NCBI GenBank assembly: GCA_002340325.1
Contig: DDLV01000168.1
Coordinates: forward strand, 1 to 54,411
Reading direction: 5' to 3'
DNA length: 54,411 nucleotides
DNA from: Glaciecola sp. UBA2563
GTDB taxonomy: Bacteria > Pseudomonadota > Gammaproteobacteria > Enterobacterales > Alteromonadaceae
The notes below the pieces were generated by a model. It saw nothing but the letters and a program-made list of their open reading frames with translations, had not been told where the DNA came from and made no database searches. Both the position numbers and the translations under genes were made by a program. The first letter of the stretch is position 1. Every line of letters begins with the position of its first letter. Below, piece by piece: positions 31,800 to 41,663 of the stretch.

Positions 31800-33575
31800 A
31801 TGCGCGATGCATCAACAAAAGCTACACTTGAACAAAAAATCGCCCAGAAGCTTATTTTGGATTTTCGTTTTTTCGAAAACGACGACGATTCAGATGCTTG
31901 CAAACAACCTCTTACCAAGCTTCCTGATGCTCTGGCAGAATTGATACGTTCGTCTTGTCTAGGCGGTATTATCCTATTCAAAGAAAACCTGCACAATCCA
32001 GAGCAAATAATAGAGCTTACCAACAGCCTTCAATATGCCGCTATGGGATCTGCGCTTGGCCTTCCATTATTTTTATCGGTTGATCACGAGGGCGGACGGG
32101 TCACGCGATTACCAGATGCAGTGTCGACTAGCTTTAGTGGAAATATGTCAATAGGAGCAGCCTTTCACGAACACGACGACGAGTTTGCGAAACTCACAGG
32201 TAAAGCACTTGCCAAAGAGCTATCAGTTTTGGGTATTAATGTTAATCATGCGCCAGTTGTGGATGTTAATTCTGATAAAAATAATCCGGTTATTAATTCC
32301 AGAGCTTTTTCTGACAACCCTAACACGGTGGCGAAACTTGCAATCGCACAAGTTGAACAGATGCAACAACATGGGGTAATGGCCACTTTGAAGCACTTTC
32401 CCGGTCATGGAAATACAAGTATTGACAGCCATACAGGTCTACCGTGTATTCATTATTCTAAAGAGGTTGCTGAAGCGATTGACCTTTTGCCCTATAAGCA
32501 AGCCTTATTAAAAGTGCAACCCGCGATGATCATGACGGCACATATTCAGTATCCGGCCCTAGACTCGACGTTAATAATGACGAAAAACGGTGAACAAATC
32601 ACCGTGCCCGCGACAATGTCTAGAAAAATACTCCATGATTATTTGCGCTCAACCCTGAACTACTCAGGGCTTATTGTGACGGATGCTTTGGATATGGCGG
32701 GTATTTCAGATTATTTTTCAGATGAACAGGCAGTTATCAATTGCTTTTCAGCGGGTGTTGATATTGCCGTTATGCCAATCAGAATTAGACGAGAACGCGA
32801 CGTTGATGACCTCTTTACATTGATTTCAGGCATTGCTGATGCAGTGAGGACAGGTTTGATTAATGAAGAGGAAATTTCAGCGTCTTTTGAACGTATAATA
32901 CGCGCGAAAAACACAATCAAAATCCCAGATCCCACTCAAAAACAAAAGCAGCTAAATCTCGCCGAATCGATATTAGGATGCAAGCAGCACCGTGAAATTG
33001 AGATTTCATTAGCTAGAAAAGCGCTCACAGTCATAAAGGGCCAAGCGCTGATCGGCAATTGTTTGGACAAGAATAAACAGATCCTTATTATGATGCCTCA
33101 AGCAGTTATGGGGTACGCTTTAAAGAGTGCCCTGCTTGCGCTTGATTCGCAGTACAAAATAGACTCGATAGATTTGCAGAACGAAGCTGCTGATGTTTCA
33201 AAAAATAAGATTGATTGTGCAGATATCATAATTGCCGGACATATCTACCCTAAACAAAGCGCAGTTGAGCTGGGAGGCATAGAGGATTTAGACACAATTA
33301 ACCAAAGCCTGCACAAACGAAGAAATAGCACGCAACACTTAATTGACTTGCTAAAGTACGCAAAACCTCTTAAAAGCACAATTGTATTCGCTAGTTTAAG
33401 AACACCCTATGATATCGAAAATTTTGAAGACATGGCGGATATTGCATTTGCGTGCTATTCATACAATGTACGTAATGTTAACTCAGTTTATGAAGGCGCA
33501 ACGTTCAGCGCATTGGCAAGTGCGCTGCACGGTAACGTCGTTCCAAGCGGCAGAAGCCCGGTAATGCTGAAGTAA
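31800..33575 (+). CDS. nagZ: NagZ-like family 3 beta-N-acetylhexosaminidase
   Basis: A 591-residue GH3 enzyme. The N-terminal barrel has VDHEGGRVTRLP, the KHFPGHG motif (198-204) with the Asp209-His211 catalytic dyad (IDSHTG), and the nucleophile Asp295 in VTDALDMAGIS. A second C-terminal alpha/beta domain makes it a two-domain type, longer than E. coli NagZ (about 340 residues) and similar in size to the Bacillus type. It releases GlcNAc from anhydromuropeptides or chitin oligomers. No signal peptide is visible, so it is probably cytoplasmic. The start lacks a strong Shine-Dalgarno. It is divergent from nagK-murQ and followed by nagX. Confidence 0.9.
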   Translation: MRDASTKATLEQKIAQKLILDFRFFENDDDSDACKQPLTKLPDALAELIRSSCLGGIILFKENLHNPEQIIELTNSLQYAAMGSALGLPLFLSVDHEGGRVTRLPDAVSTSFSGNMSIGAAFHEHDDEFAKLTGKALAKELSVLGINVNHAPVVDVNSDKNNPVINSRAFSDNPNTVAKLAIAQVEQMQQHGVMATLKHFPGHGNTSIDSHTGLPCIHYSKEVAEAIDLLPYKQALLKVQPAMIMTAHIQYPALDSTLIMTKNGEQITVPATMSRKILHDYLRSTLNYSGLIVTDALDMAGISDYFSDEQAVINCFSAGVDIAVMPIRIRRERDVDDLFTLISGIADAVRTGLINEEEISASFERIIRAKNTIKIPDPTQKQKQLNLAESILGCKQHREIEISLARKALTVIKGQALIGNCLDKNKQILIMMPQAVMGYALKSALLALDSQYKIDSIDLQNEAADVSKNKIDCADIIIAGHIYPKQSAVELGGIEDLDTINQSLHKRRNSTQHLIDLLKYAKPLKSTIVFASLRTPYDIENFEDMADIAFACYSYNVRNVNSVYEGATFSALASALHGNVVPSGRSPVMLK

Positions 33576-33612
33576 GCCATACTTTCAATATAAGAGGACA
33601 CTTACCCTCATC

Positions 33613-34839
33613 ATGTTAGTCCACTTTGTCCGCAGCCATCTTCGTTTTCACGCCCAAAATATTATCAGTCTCTCACCGTCGGACAGATTGTTATCGATAG
33701 ACGCTTTTCGCGGAATAACCATCACCGCCATGATTTTGGTAAACAACCCTGGAAGCTGGTCATATATCTATTGGCCTCTCGCTCATGCGCAATGGCATGG
33801 CTGGACACCCACTGATTTGATTTTTCCGTTTTTTCTTTTTCTTGTCGGAATATCAATTAGTTTATCGATAAACCAGCAAAGCATAAATCAAAGCTCAAAT
33901 GTAGCGCTTGTCTCAAAGGCATTTTTACGCATGGTAAAACTGCTCTTATTAGGTTGGTTTTTAGCATTATTTTTTTACGACTTTACGATACCGAACTACC
34001 CATGGTTACAAGAAAGATTGTATTCAATACGAATAATGGGAGTGCTTCAAAGGATTGGTATCGTATATTTTATATGCGTCCTTGCGTTTCTATTTTTATC
34101 TCGTCGAATGTTTTATTTGCTCGCACCCGGACTATTGATTTTATACGCTGCCCTCATGTCGCTGGTGCCATACTCTGATGCAGAAGGCATGCGCTATGTC
34201 GGTCTATTAATTGAGGGCAATAACTTTGCCGCATGGATTGATAATATCGTCTTAACTTCAGACCACGTTTATAAACGAACCTCAGAACCTTTTGCCTACG
34301 ATCCCGAAGGACTATTAAGCACACTACCTGCTATTGCAACATGTATTTCGGGTGTTGCCACCGGCGAATGCTTAAGATACGCAAAGACGAGAAACTCAAC
34401 GCTGAGTTACCAAATTAAACTGCTCTTTATTTCGGGTCTTACATTAAGCATGATTGGCCAATTGACGCACCTCGTTTTTCCCATAAACAAAATCTTATGG
34501 ACACCGAGTTACGTTTTACTATCAACCGGAATAGCGCTGCTTTTCCTTGCATTTTGTATCTACCTCATTGACCATAAGCGATATAAGCTGTGGTCCGCGC
34601 CATTTATCGTATTTGGCGCTAACGCAATTGCCTTTTTCATGTTCGCAGGCATTGTCGGCAGGCTAATGTTAATGATCCCGGTGGGTGAATCCACCTTAAA
34701 AGGCTTTCTTTTTAATGAGGTTTTCCAACCCTTATTCGGCAACTACAATGGGTCGCTCACCTATGCGTTTTGCTTTTTATGCCTCTCTTATATAGTTTTT
34801 CACAACTTGTTTAAACGCAGAATAATCTGGAAGGTGTGA
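33613..34839 (+). CDS. nagX: NagX-like membrane acyltransferase (DUF5009/HGSNAT family)
   Basis: A 408-residue membrane protein with about ten transmembrane segments. The N-terminal signature RLLSIDAFRGITITAMILVNNPGSW is followed by HAQWHGWTPTDLIFPFFLFLVGIS, as in bacterial homologues of the human heparan-alpha-glucosaminide N-acetyltransferase. In Shewanella-type nag loci NagX is a conserved membrane component; its exact reaction is not established. It lies 37 bases after nagZ in the same operon. The recycled amino sugar could be acetylated or moved across the membrane here. Confidence 0.85.
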   Translation: MLVHFVRSHLRFHAQNIISLSPSDRLLSIDAFRGITITAMILVNNPGSWSYIYWPLAHAQWHGWTPTDLIFPFFLFLVGISISLSINQQSINQSSNVALVSKAFLRMVKLLLLGWFLALFFYDFTIPNYPWLQERLYSIRIMGVLQRIGIVYFICVLAFLFLSRRMFYLLAPGLLILYAALMSLVPYSDAEGMRYVGLLIEGNNFAAWIDNIVLTSDHVYKRTSEPFAYDPEGLLSTLPAIATCISGVATGECLRYAKTRNSTLSYQIKLLFISGLTLSMIGQLTHLVFPINKILWTPSYVLLSTGIALLFLAFCIYLIDHKRYKLWSAPFIVFGANAIAFFMFAGIVGRLMLMIPVGESTLKGFLFNEVFQPLFGNYNGSLTYAFCFLCLSYIVFHNLFKRRIIWKV

Positions 34840-34913
34840 TTGCGGGTATTCAATATGTAATCGAGGTATAAACGCTGCTTGTTCATGCTAAAGCGCTGAC
34901 TGCGGACATACTC

Positions 34914-35019
34914 ACATTAAAAAGACGCTCTTCAACACTCCTCGACGCGAAGCGGCTGTTCGCTCGGGCGAGCGGGGTTCTCGACACGAAGTGGATGCGC
35001 TCGCACGCTTTATTAATGT
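34914..35019. repeat. GC-rich element with inverted ends and internal direct repeat
   Basis: The ends ACATTAA (34914-34920) and TTAATGT (35013-35019) are inverted repeats. Inside, CTCGACGCGAAGCGG (34941-34955) recurs as CTCGACACGAAGTGG (34980-34994). CGCTCG and CGAGCG around 34961-34974 form a small perfect palindrome. The core is far richer in G and C than its AT-rich surroundings. This looks like a small non-autonomous element or a structured RNA; no coding potential is seen. Confidence 0.5.
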
Positions 35020-35271
35020 AAACATGCCTCCGCTTCAACGCTATTTAGCTGAAACTAATAGCATTAATCGAGGATGGCTAAATTGAAAAGTTATGTTACA
35101 AAAAACATGGGTATATTGTGTCAATCATCATATGGATATACTTGCAGCATGTTTATTTTTCGACATAACATACCGAACTTGCTTAGGTTAAACTATGCAA
35201 AGGGCACCTGCGTCAAAAAATGCTTAACAAAGGCTCTTTTTGCATTAAATAGTGTTTTTCTCTTTACTGCC

Positions 35272-35418
35272 AAAATACAGTTAATTATGAGGTTTAGAGA
35301 TTTGAAAGCCTAAAAATCATCTGCTTCACAGCGAGGAGTGATTCTTTTGAGCCCCATGGATGGGTTTATAGCGACTTTCAAATCTCTAAATCTTGTAATT
35401 AAATGAACTATGCATGAT
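35272..35418 (+). repeat. Dispersed long inverted-repeat element, copy B
   Basis: The left arm (35281-35308, ending TTTGAAAG) and right arm (35374-35401, starting CTTTCAAA) pair over about 28 bases. The only differences within that stretch would be G-U wobbles in RNA. The interior has CCCAT-GG-ATGGG (35353-35364) followed by GTTTATAGCGA, matching copy A's CCCA...TGGG and GTTTACAGCGA. The arm sequences differ from copy A, but the two arms of each copy match each other. The peptidase gene starts about 80 bases downstream. Confidence 0.78.
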
Positions 35419-35495
35419 TCAACAATATTTAATGCAAAAAAAGCCAAAATAACGAAAACGCATAAACTGTGTACTTACAAAGGAAAGATGTAGAT

Positions 35496-38400
35496 ATGAA
35501 ACTATTAGGTGGCATCGTAATATTTTGTTTTTCATTAATGGCGCTAAACACCGCCGTTGAAGCAACAGAAGACGCCGAAGAAGCAAAATGGATCCGAAAC
35601 CCAGCGATTTCTCCCGACGGTAAATCCATCGTATTCACATATAAAGGTGATCTATATCGCGTGTCGAGTGAAGGTGGAGATGCATCTCGATTGACGTTCC
35701 ATGCAGCGCACGATAGTTACGCTGTTTGGGATAATACCGGTACTCAAATAGCGTTTGCATCCAATCGCAATGGCAATTTCGATATTTATGTGATGGATTC
35801 AAGAGGCGGTAACGCAACCAGGCTTACTTACCATTCTGCAGATGAAACACCATTCACATTTAGCGCTGACAATGACTATGTCTTGTTTTCAGCGGCACGG
35901 TTAGACACCGCCGAACACCGACAATCACCTGATGGTACTTTTCCAGAACTTTATGAAGTCAAGGCAACTGGCGGCAAAGTCCAGCAAATCTTTACGCTGC
36001 CTGCACTGGATGTGGATATCGATGAGCAAGGCGATTACTTTTTGTATGAAGACGTAAAAGGTTATGAAAACAAGTGGCGCAAACATCATCGCTCTGCTGT
36101 TACTCGAGACATTTGGCTTTACGATGTTGATGAGCAAACACATAAACAATTAACCTGGTTCGAAGGTGAAGATCGCGAAGCTGTATTCTCAAGTAACGGC
36201 GAAAGCTTCTACTATTTAAGCGAGCAAAATGGCACGTTTAACGTGTTCGAAGCGCCATTAAATGAACCTACCAACGCCAAACAACTTACTGATTTTGCAA
36301 TGCATCCAGTTCGTTTTTTGTCAATCGGTGCAGATACTCTCGCGTTCACGCATCACGGTGAGCTATTCACAATGCGTGAAGGCGCTGAGCCAAAGGCAAT
36401 TACGGTCAACATTCGCACGCAGGATACCACCGATAACATATCATTTGAGAACATCGCTGGAAAAATTTCAGAATTTGTCATTTCCCCCAATGGCAAAGAG
36501 ATAGGTTTCGTCGCACTCGGCGACGTATTTGTCGCATCAACCGACGGTGCATTCGTCAAACAGATTACAGATACTGCGGAGCGCGAAGCATTCATCACGT
36601 TTGATAAAGAAGGCGAATCACTTATCTACTCTGCTCAACGTGATACACAATGGGGTATCTATGAAGCGACAAAAGCACGTGAACAAGAGCCTTTTTTCTA
36701 TGCAGCTAGTCTGATTAATGAAGCGCCTTTGTTAGTTAACAATAACGATAACTACCAACCTAAAGTATCACCAGATGGTACAAAAATAGCCTATATCGAA
36801 AACCGAAGAACATTGCGTGTTATGAGCAGAGTGGGTGACTATGCTAAAACGCTGGTTGACCGCGATGAAATGATTCACTTTCGAGACGGTGATCAACAGT
36901 TTAGCTGGAGCCCAGACAGCCAGTGGATTTTGTTTCAGCATGATAGATTATTAAACAACCGAGACATTGCCATTGTTAAAGCGGACGGCAGTGAACCCTT
37001 CAAACCGCTTTCTATGAGCGGATTTGGTGATTTTGCGCCGAAATGGGTGAATGCAGGAAAGCAGGTGCTATGGTTTAGCGATCGCATGGGATTGCGCAGT
37101 TATGCGACAAGCGGTCGAAGAGAAACGGATGTCTATACCCTTTTCTTCACACAAGAAGACTGGGATGAATTCAGACTAAGTGAAGATGACTTTAAGTTGC
37201 AGCAGGCCATTGATGAAGCGAATGAAGAAGCTAATGAATCCGAATCAGAAGTTTCAGAAGACGACGCCGAAAAAGAGACTTCAGACGAAGAAAAAACCGA
37301 AGAAGATGAGGCTGTTGATCCTATAGAGATAGAATGGAAAGGATTGGACGACCGTATTGCCAGGCTGACTATTCATTCTTCCAGATTAAGCGACGCCGTA
37401 TTAAACAAAGAAGCAGATACGCTTTACTATCTGACTCGATTTGAAGATAACGCGGATTTGTGGACAACGAATCTTAGAACAAAAGAAACCAGTAAATTAA
37501 TTGGGCTTGGCGCACGCAACGGCTCTCTAGTTTGGGATAAGGACTATGAGAACCTCTACTTATTGAGCGATGGCAATATATCAAAGCTCGATCTTGACAA
37601 AAAATCATCAGAACGTATCTCACTCAATCACAGAGTAGAAATAGACAACGATTTGCTAAGACAGACGACCTTTGAACACGTCTGGTTAAGAACCGCTAAA
37701 ATGTTTTACGAGCCCACGTATCATGGTATCGACTGGGACAAAATGTATGAAGACTACAAGCCGAAAGTTGCACACCTTGGCAATGGATATGAAATGGCTG
37801 AACTGCTTAGCGAGATGATCGGAGAACTCAACGTATCTCATGCGGGTGCTGGGTATCGCAGTTCTGACAGTAATGACGATGCTACCGCTTATCTAGGCGC
37901 TTTTTTTGATTATAAACATAGACAAGACGGGTTAAAGATTGTCGAAGTCGTCGAAGGTGGGCCACTAGATAAATCAAGATTGGATATCACACCAGGCATG
38001 ATTATTACAAAAATTGACGGCACTGAAATAACCAATGCGTATGACTGGGCCAAGCTGCTCAATCACAAAGCTGGAAAATTTGTGCTATTGGAAATCATCG
38101 ACGATGACGACAATAGTAAACAAGTCACTGTAAAACCAATAAGTCAACGAGAACACGGCGATTTACTCTATAAGCGGTTTGTAGATGTAAACGAACAAGA
38201 AGTCCTAAAGTTAAGTGATAATCAATTAGGATATGTACATATTCCGGGCATGAGTGATGGCCCGTATCGAAATGCATTTGACCTAATGCTCGGTAAACAT
38301 TTTGATAAAAAAGGAATAGTGGTTGATACACGATTCAATGGTGGAGGCGACTTGGTAGCCGATCTTGCCATGTTTTTTACGGGTGAGCAGTTTTTAACCT

Positions 38401-38771
38401 ATGCCACTTCCGATAAAGTAGTTGGCGGGGAACCAACATCGCGCTATACCAAACCCGTCGTCACTCTCTTCAATGAAGATATGTACAGCGATGGACATTG
38501 CTATGCCTCAGGCTTCACTGACCTTAAAATCGGTACATCAATTGGTATGCCGGTTCCAGGGACATGCAGCTTTGCAGGATGGGAAGGACTGCCAACTGGC
38601 GGCTATTGGGGTATGGTTCCGGTAAGTGCTAAAAACAAGGCTGGCGAATGGCTTGAAAACAATCAAACTTCACCAGATATTATCATCAAAAATATGCCTG
38701 ATGCGATTAGTAATGGTAAAGATCAACAACTTGAAAAAGCGATCGAAGTGCTGTTACAACAAGTAAACTAA
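35496..38771 (+). CDS. Tricorn-like S41 peptidase with beta-propeller, exported
   Basis: A 1091-residue exported protein. The ATG at 35496 gives a signal peptide (MKLLGGIVIFCFSLMALNTAVEA); the GTG frame at 35469 is rejected. Residues 30-560 hold TolB/tricorn-type propeller repeats (NPAISPDGKSIVF, SPDGTKIAYIENRR, WSPDSQWILF). A strongly acidic insert follows at about 575-615 (SESEVSEDDAEKETSDEE). Then come the tricorn core domain, a PDZ domain (VVEGGPLDKSRLDITPGMII) and an S41 tail-specific peptidase domain with DTRFNGGGDLVADLA and the serine region LFNEDMYSDGHCYASGF. Such enzymes degrade peptides in the periplasm or outside. Copy B of the dispersed repeat lies just upstream. Confidence 0.88.
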   Translation: MKLLGGIVIFCFSLMALNTAVEATEDAEEAKWIRNPAISPDGKSIVFTYKGDLYRVSSEGGDASRLTFHAAHDSYAVWDNTGTQIAFASNRNGNFDIYVMDSRGGNATRLTYHSADETPFTFSADNDYVLFSAARLDTAEHRQSPDGTFPELYEVKATGGKVQQIFTLPALDVDIDEQGDYFLYEDVKGYENKWRKHHRSAVTRDIWLYDVDEQTHKQLTWFEGEDREAVFSSNGESFYYLSEQNGTFNVFEAPLNEPTNAKQLTDFAMHPVRFLSIGADTLAFTHHGELFTMREGAEPKAITVNIRTQDTTDNISFENIAGKISEFVISPNGKEIGFVALGDVFVASTDGAFVKQITDTAEREAFITFDKEGESLIYSAQRDTQWGIYEATKAREQEPFFYAASLINEAPLLVNNNDNYQPKVSPDGTKIAYIENRRTLRVMSRVGDYAKTLVDRDEMIHFRDGDQQFSWSPDSQWILFQHDRLLNNRDIAIVKADGSEPFKPLSMSGFGDFAPKWVNAGKQVLWFSDRMGLRSYATSGRRETDVYTLFFTQEDWDEFRLSEDDFKLQQAIDEANEEANESESEVSEDDAEKETSDEEKTEEDEAVDPIEIEWKGLDDRIARLTIHSSRLSDAVLNKEADTLYYLTRFEDNADLWTTNLRTKETSKLIGLGARNGSLVWDKDYENLYLLSDGNISKLDLDKKSSERISLNHRVEIDNDLLRQTTFEHVWLRTAKMFYEPTYHGIDWDKMYEDYKPKVAHLGNGYEMAELLSEMIGELNVSHAGAGYRSSDSNDDATAYLGAFFDYKHRQDGLKIVEVVEGGPLDKSRLDITPGMIITKIDGTEITNAYDWAKLLNHKAGKFVLLEIIDDDDNSKQVTVKPISQREHGDLLYKRFVDVNEQEVLKLSDNQLGYVHIPGMSDGPYRNAFDLMLGKHFDKKGIVVDTRFNGGGDLVADLAMFFTGEQFLTYATSDKVVGGEPTSRYTKPVVTLFNEDMYSDGHCYASGFTDLKIGTSIGMPVPGTCSFAGWEGLPTGGYWGMVPVSAKNKAGEWLENNQTSPDIIIKNMPDAISNGKDQQLEKAIEVLLQQVN

Positions 38772-38823
38772 TTAAGTGTTAATTATACTGAACTATCATT
38801 AATCTCATGGAGACTGCCTGATA

Positions 38824-39972
38824 TTGAAAAGCGCATCTGATGCACTTAAAGACGCAAGTAAAGATGCGCAGACGATTCGTGCTGCAGATTATGTGTTGTT
38901 ACCGGAATGGGCCGAGCAGGAAGCTGTTGCGCTTGCGTGGCCTCATCGAAACACCGATTGGCAAGATAACTTGAATGCCGTTCAAGCAACCTATCTGACG
39001 CTTATTGATGCGATTAATGCGTGCGATGTGCCTGTATTACTTTTGTGCCCCGCTAATGAAGTCCCTTCTGTCGAAGCGCTCTTGAACACGCCGCGATATC
39101 ACTCTAATTTGCAAATAGCTAAGCAAATAATTAGGCAAATGGTGATGATCATTCCTTGTGATTACAACGATACCTGGGTGCGGGACTATGTTTTTTTAAC
39201 GGTAAGTGACAATGAATTCAATTATCCCGCTAATTTCCAATTTAATGGTTGGGGTGAAAAATTTGATGCACATTTAGATAACAGAGTTAATGACAGACTC
39301 GTCGAGTTGTGCCAAAAACCTGTAGTGTCTTACGATTTTGTGCTTGAAGGTGGCGCAGTTGAAATCGACGAAAACCAACACCTTCTAACGACGTCTTCTT
39401 GCCTCCTAAACCCCAAGAGAAATGGCAATAAATCCACACAAGAATATGAGGCGCTATTTAAGAATACCCTCGGCGCCAAACGCGTCACTATATTGCAAAA
39501 CGGACGGTTACAGGGCGATGATACAGATGGTCACATAGATACATTAGTGAGGTTTACACCGTTAATGGGTATCGTTGTGCAAGGCGCAAATAATCGCCCA
39601 CAAGACCCGCATTTTGATGCCCTAAAGCGCCTGGAAAACGAATTAATAACAGCATTACCCGTCCACCAATTGTATTCGTTACCTTTACCACTTATCGAAA
39701 ATAACCGTGGAGAAAGGCTCCCTGCATCTTACGCTAATTTTCTTATACTCAATCGTAATATTCTGTTGCCGATTTACGGAACATTGGAAGATCATAATGC
39801 CATTTCTGTAATCAAGCGTGCGTATCCGAATTACGAAGTGTATCCAATTAATTGTCTGAGTCTTGTACAACAAGGAGGTAGTCTTCACTGCAGCTGCATG
39901 CAGGTACCGGAAGATACCATTAAACAACACCTCTCAATACAAGCAAGATCGGGTGTAACCGTATATGACTAA
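38824..39972 (+). CDS. aguA: AguA, agmatine deiminase
   Basis: A 382-residue enzyme of the peptidyl-arginine deiminase fold that converts agmatine to N-carbamoylputrescine and ammonia. Motifs: LPEWAEQEAVALAWPH, DTWVRDY, LEGGAVEIDENQHLLTTSSCL, QGDDTDGHIDTLVRF, and catalytic Cys356 in GGSLHCSCMQVP. The start is a TTG at 38824 with GGAG about 11 bases upstream; no ATG precedes the conserved region. It overlaps aguB by 8 bases, so the two steps of the pathway are co-translated. The product is cytoplasmic. Confidence 0.93.
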   Translation: MKSASDALKDASKDAQTIRAADYVLLPEWAEQEAVALAWPHRNTDWQDNLNAVQATYLTLIDAINACDVPVLLLCPANEVPSVEALLNTPRYHSNLQIAKQIIRQMVMIIPCDYNDTWVRDYVFLTVSDNEFNYPANFQFNGWGEKFDAHLDNRVNDRLVELCQKPVVSYDFVLEGGAVEIDENQHLLTTSSCLLNPKRNGNKSTQEYEALFKNTLGAKRVTILQNGRLQGDDTDGHIDTLVRFTPLMGIVVQGANNRPQDPHFDALKRLENELITALPVHQLYSLPLPLIENNRGERLPASYANFLILNRNILLPIYGTLEDHNAISVIKRAYPNYEVYPINCLSLVQQGGSLHCSCMQVPEDTIKQHLSIQARSGVTVYD

Positions 39973-40852
39973 ACTCAAAGTAGGCATCGTACAGCAATCT
40001 ATTGCTGGCAGCGACAAAGAAAAGAATTGGCAATCAACCGCCCAGAGCATTGAAGAACTAGCGTCCGAAGGTTGTGAATGCATCTTATTGCAGGAACTTC
40101 ACTCGAATCTTTATTTTTGTCAGACTGAAGATGTGAATCAGTTCAATTTGGCAGAACCCATTCCCGGTAATGCAACTGCATACTTCGGTAAGCTTGCAAA
40201 AGCCCTTAACATCGTTTTAGTGACCTCATTGTTCGAAAAACGCGCTCAAGGTCTATATCACAATACAGCAGTAGTCTTCGACCGCACGGAAGAGATTGCC
40301 GGCATCTACCGAAAAATGCATATCCCAGATGATCCCGGATTTTACGAAAAGTTTTATTTTACGCCGGGTGATTTGGGCTTTACACCTATTCAAACAAGTA
40401 TCGGAAAACTTGGTGTATTAATATGCTGGGACCAGTGGTTTCCTGAAGCTGCGCGTCTTATGTGTATGGCAGGGGCTGAGATACTACTTTATCCCACGGC
40501 TATCGGTTGGGACCCTGATGACAACCGGGAAGAACAAAAACGCCAGCAGGTTGCGTGGGAAACCATTCAACGTTCACATGCTATTGCTAACTCAGTGTAT
40601 GTTATGGTTGCAAATAGGACAGGGTTTGAAGCGTCGCCCTGCCCCATCGGTCCCGGCATCGAATTCTGGGGACATAGCTTCATTGCAGGACCTCAAGGAG
40701 AGGTCATAGCGATGGCGAGTGACATCAACGAACAAACCTTACTTGCAGAAATAGATTTAGCAAAATCTGAAGACATTCAACGCATCTGGCCCTATTTCCG
40801 AGATAGACGAATAGACGCGTATCATGATATCTCCAAACGTTGGCGAGACTGA
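39965..40852 (+). CDS. aguB: AguB, N-carbamoylputrescine amidase
   Basis: A 295-residue nitrilase-superfamily enzyme that hydrolyses N-carbamoylputrescine to putrescine, CO2 and ammonia. The catalytic Glu-Lys-Cys triad is visible: LLQELHSNLYF, YRKMHIPDDPGFYEKFYFTPGD and GVLICWDQWFPEAARLM. The length and the EKFYFTPGDLGF segment are typical of plant- and bacterial-type AguB. It overlaps the end of aguA. The 148 bases that follow hold only small repeats, such as CAAATTTCAG twice near 40968-40987. Confidence 0.95.
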   Translation: MTKLKVGIVQQSIAGSDKEKNWQSTAQSIEELASEGCECILLQELHSNLYFCQTEDVNQFNLAEPIPGNATAYFGKLAKALNIVLVTSLFEKRAQGLYHNTAVVFDRTEEIAGIYRKMHIPDDPGFYEKFYFTPGDLGFTPIQTSIGKLGVLICWDQWFPEAARLMCMAGAEILLYPTAIGWDPDDNREEQKRQQVAWETIQRSHAIANSVYVMVANRTGFEASPCPIGPGIEFWGHSFIAGPQGEVIAMASDINEQTLLAEIDLAKSEDIQRIWPYFRDRRIDAYHDISKRWRD

Positions 40853-41000
40853 GGGCTGAGGGCTTAGGCCAATAGGCGTAATTCTTGCAGCTCGCTGCTT
40901 CTCTACAACTATAAACGTTATCGTTTTGCGGTTGAGTCAATAAATCGACAAAATGACGCGACGTACAAATTTCAGACAAATTTCAGGATCAGGGGGTTAG

Positions 41001-41618
41001 ATGCAAACAGCATACAAGACGGAACAGGAGCAATTCTGGGCGGGCGATTTTGGCAAAGACTACATTGAAAGAAACAAATCTGACGAGCTATTAACGTCTA
41101 AGGTTGTCATGTGGTCACAAATGCTTCGCAGCGCACATTCCGTTCAATCAGCATGCGAGTTCGGATGTAACATTGGATTGAACCTGGTCGCATTAAAACA
41201 GTTAAAGCCCTCAATTACGTTAACAGGTATTGAGATTAACGAAACAGCAGCTCAACAGGCAGCAAATCGAGATATAGCCTCTATACACAACGGCTCAATT
41301 ATAGAGAATATTAGCAACGTAAAAGCAGATTTAACATTCACTGTTGGCGTACTCATCCATATCAATCCTGATTACTTGCAGAGTGTCTATGACAACCTTG
41401 TAAATAACAGCAACCGCTATATTCTTGTGTCTGAATACTACAACCCGTCGCCCGTCGCGATTCCCTATAGAGGACATCAAGAACGTCTCTATAAAAGAGA
41501 TTTTGCAGGTGAATTGATGGATAACTACAACCTTAAACTTGTTGATTATGGATTTATCTACAAGCGGGATAACTGGGCACCACAGGATGATACAAATTGG
41601 TTTTTGTTAGAAAAATAG
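41001..41618 (+). CDS. SAM-dependent methyltransferase, pseudaminic acid biosynthesis-associated type
   Basis: A 205-residue class I methyltransferase. It starts YKTEQEQFWAGDFGKDYIERN, the signature of the family named for genes near pseudaminic acid synthesis. The SAM loop is ACEFGCNIGLNLVAL, followed by GIEINETAAQQA. The usual partners (pseB-I, flagellin-modification genes) are not in this window. A GGGGG tract lies before the ATG. A strong terminator follows. It may modify a surface sugar made elsewhere; the substrate is unknown. Confidence 0.82.
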   Translation: MQTAYKTEQEQFWAGDFGKDYIERNKSDELLTSKVVMWSQMLRSAHSVQSACEFGCNIGLNLVALKQLKPSITLTGIEINETAAQQAANRDIASIHNGSIIENISNVKADLTFTVGVLIHINPDYLQSVYDNLVNNSNRYILVSEYYNPSPVAIPYRGHQERLYKRDFAGELMDNYNLKLVDYGFIYKRDNWAPQDDTNWFLLEK

Positions 41619-41663
41619 TTACTTGTTGAATAATTTGCTTGGGTAACTTAGGGAATACATGAA

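Larger units (their letters stand above)
34840..35495. other. 656-base intergenic region carrying two repeat elements
   Basis: No convincing gene is present between nagX and the tricorn-like peptidase gene. The stretch holds a GC-rich inverted element (34914-35019) and copy B of the dispersed inverted repeat (35272-35418). A 79-codon plus-strand ORF at 35074 runs into the repeat and has no usable Shine-Dalgarno spacing, so I do not call it. The last 80 bases probably contain the promoter of the peptidase gene. Confidence 0.6.

Noticed and set aside
35074..35313. 79-codon plus-strand ORF between nagX and the tricorn-like peptidase
   Set aside because: It runs into the left arm of the dispersed repeat, has no usable Shine-Dalgarno spacing and no recognisable protein pattern.
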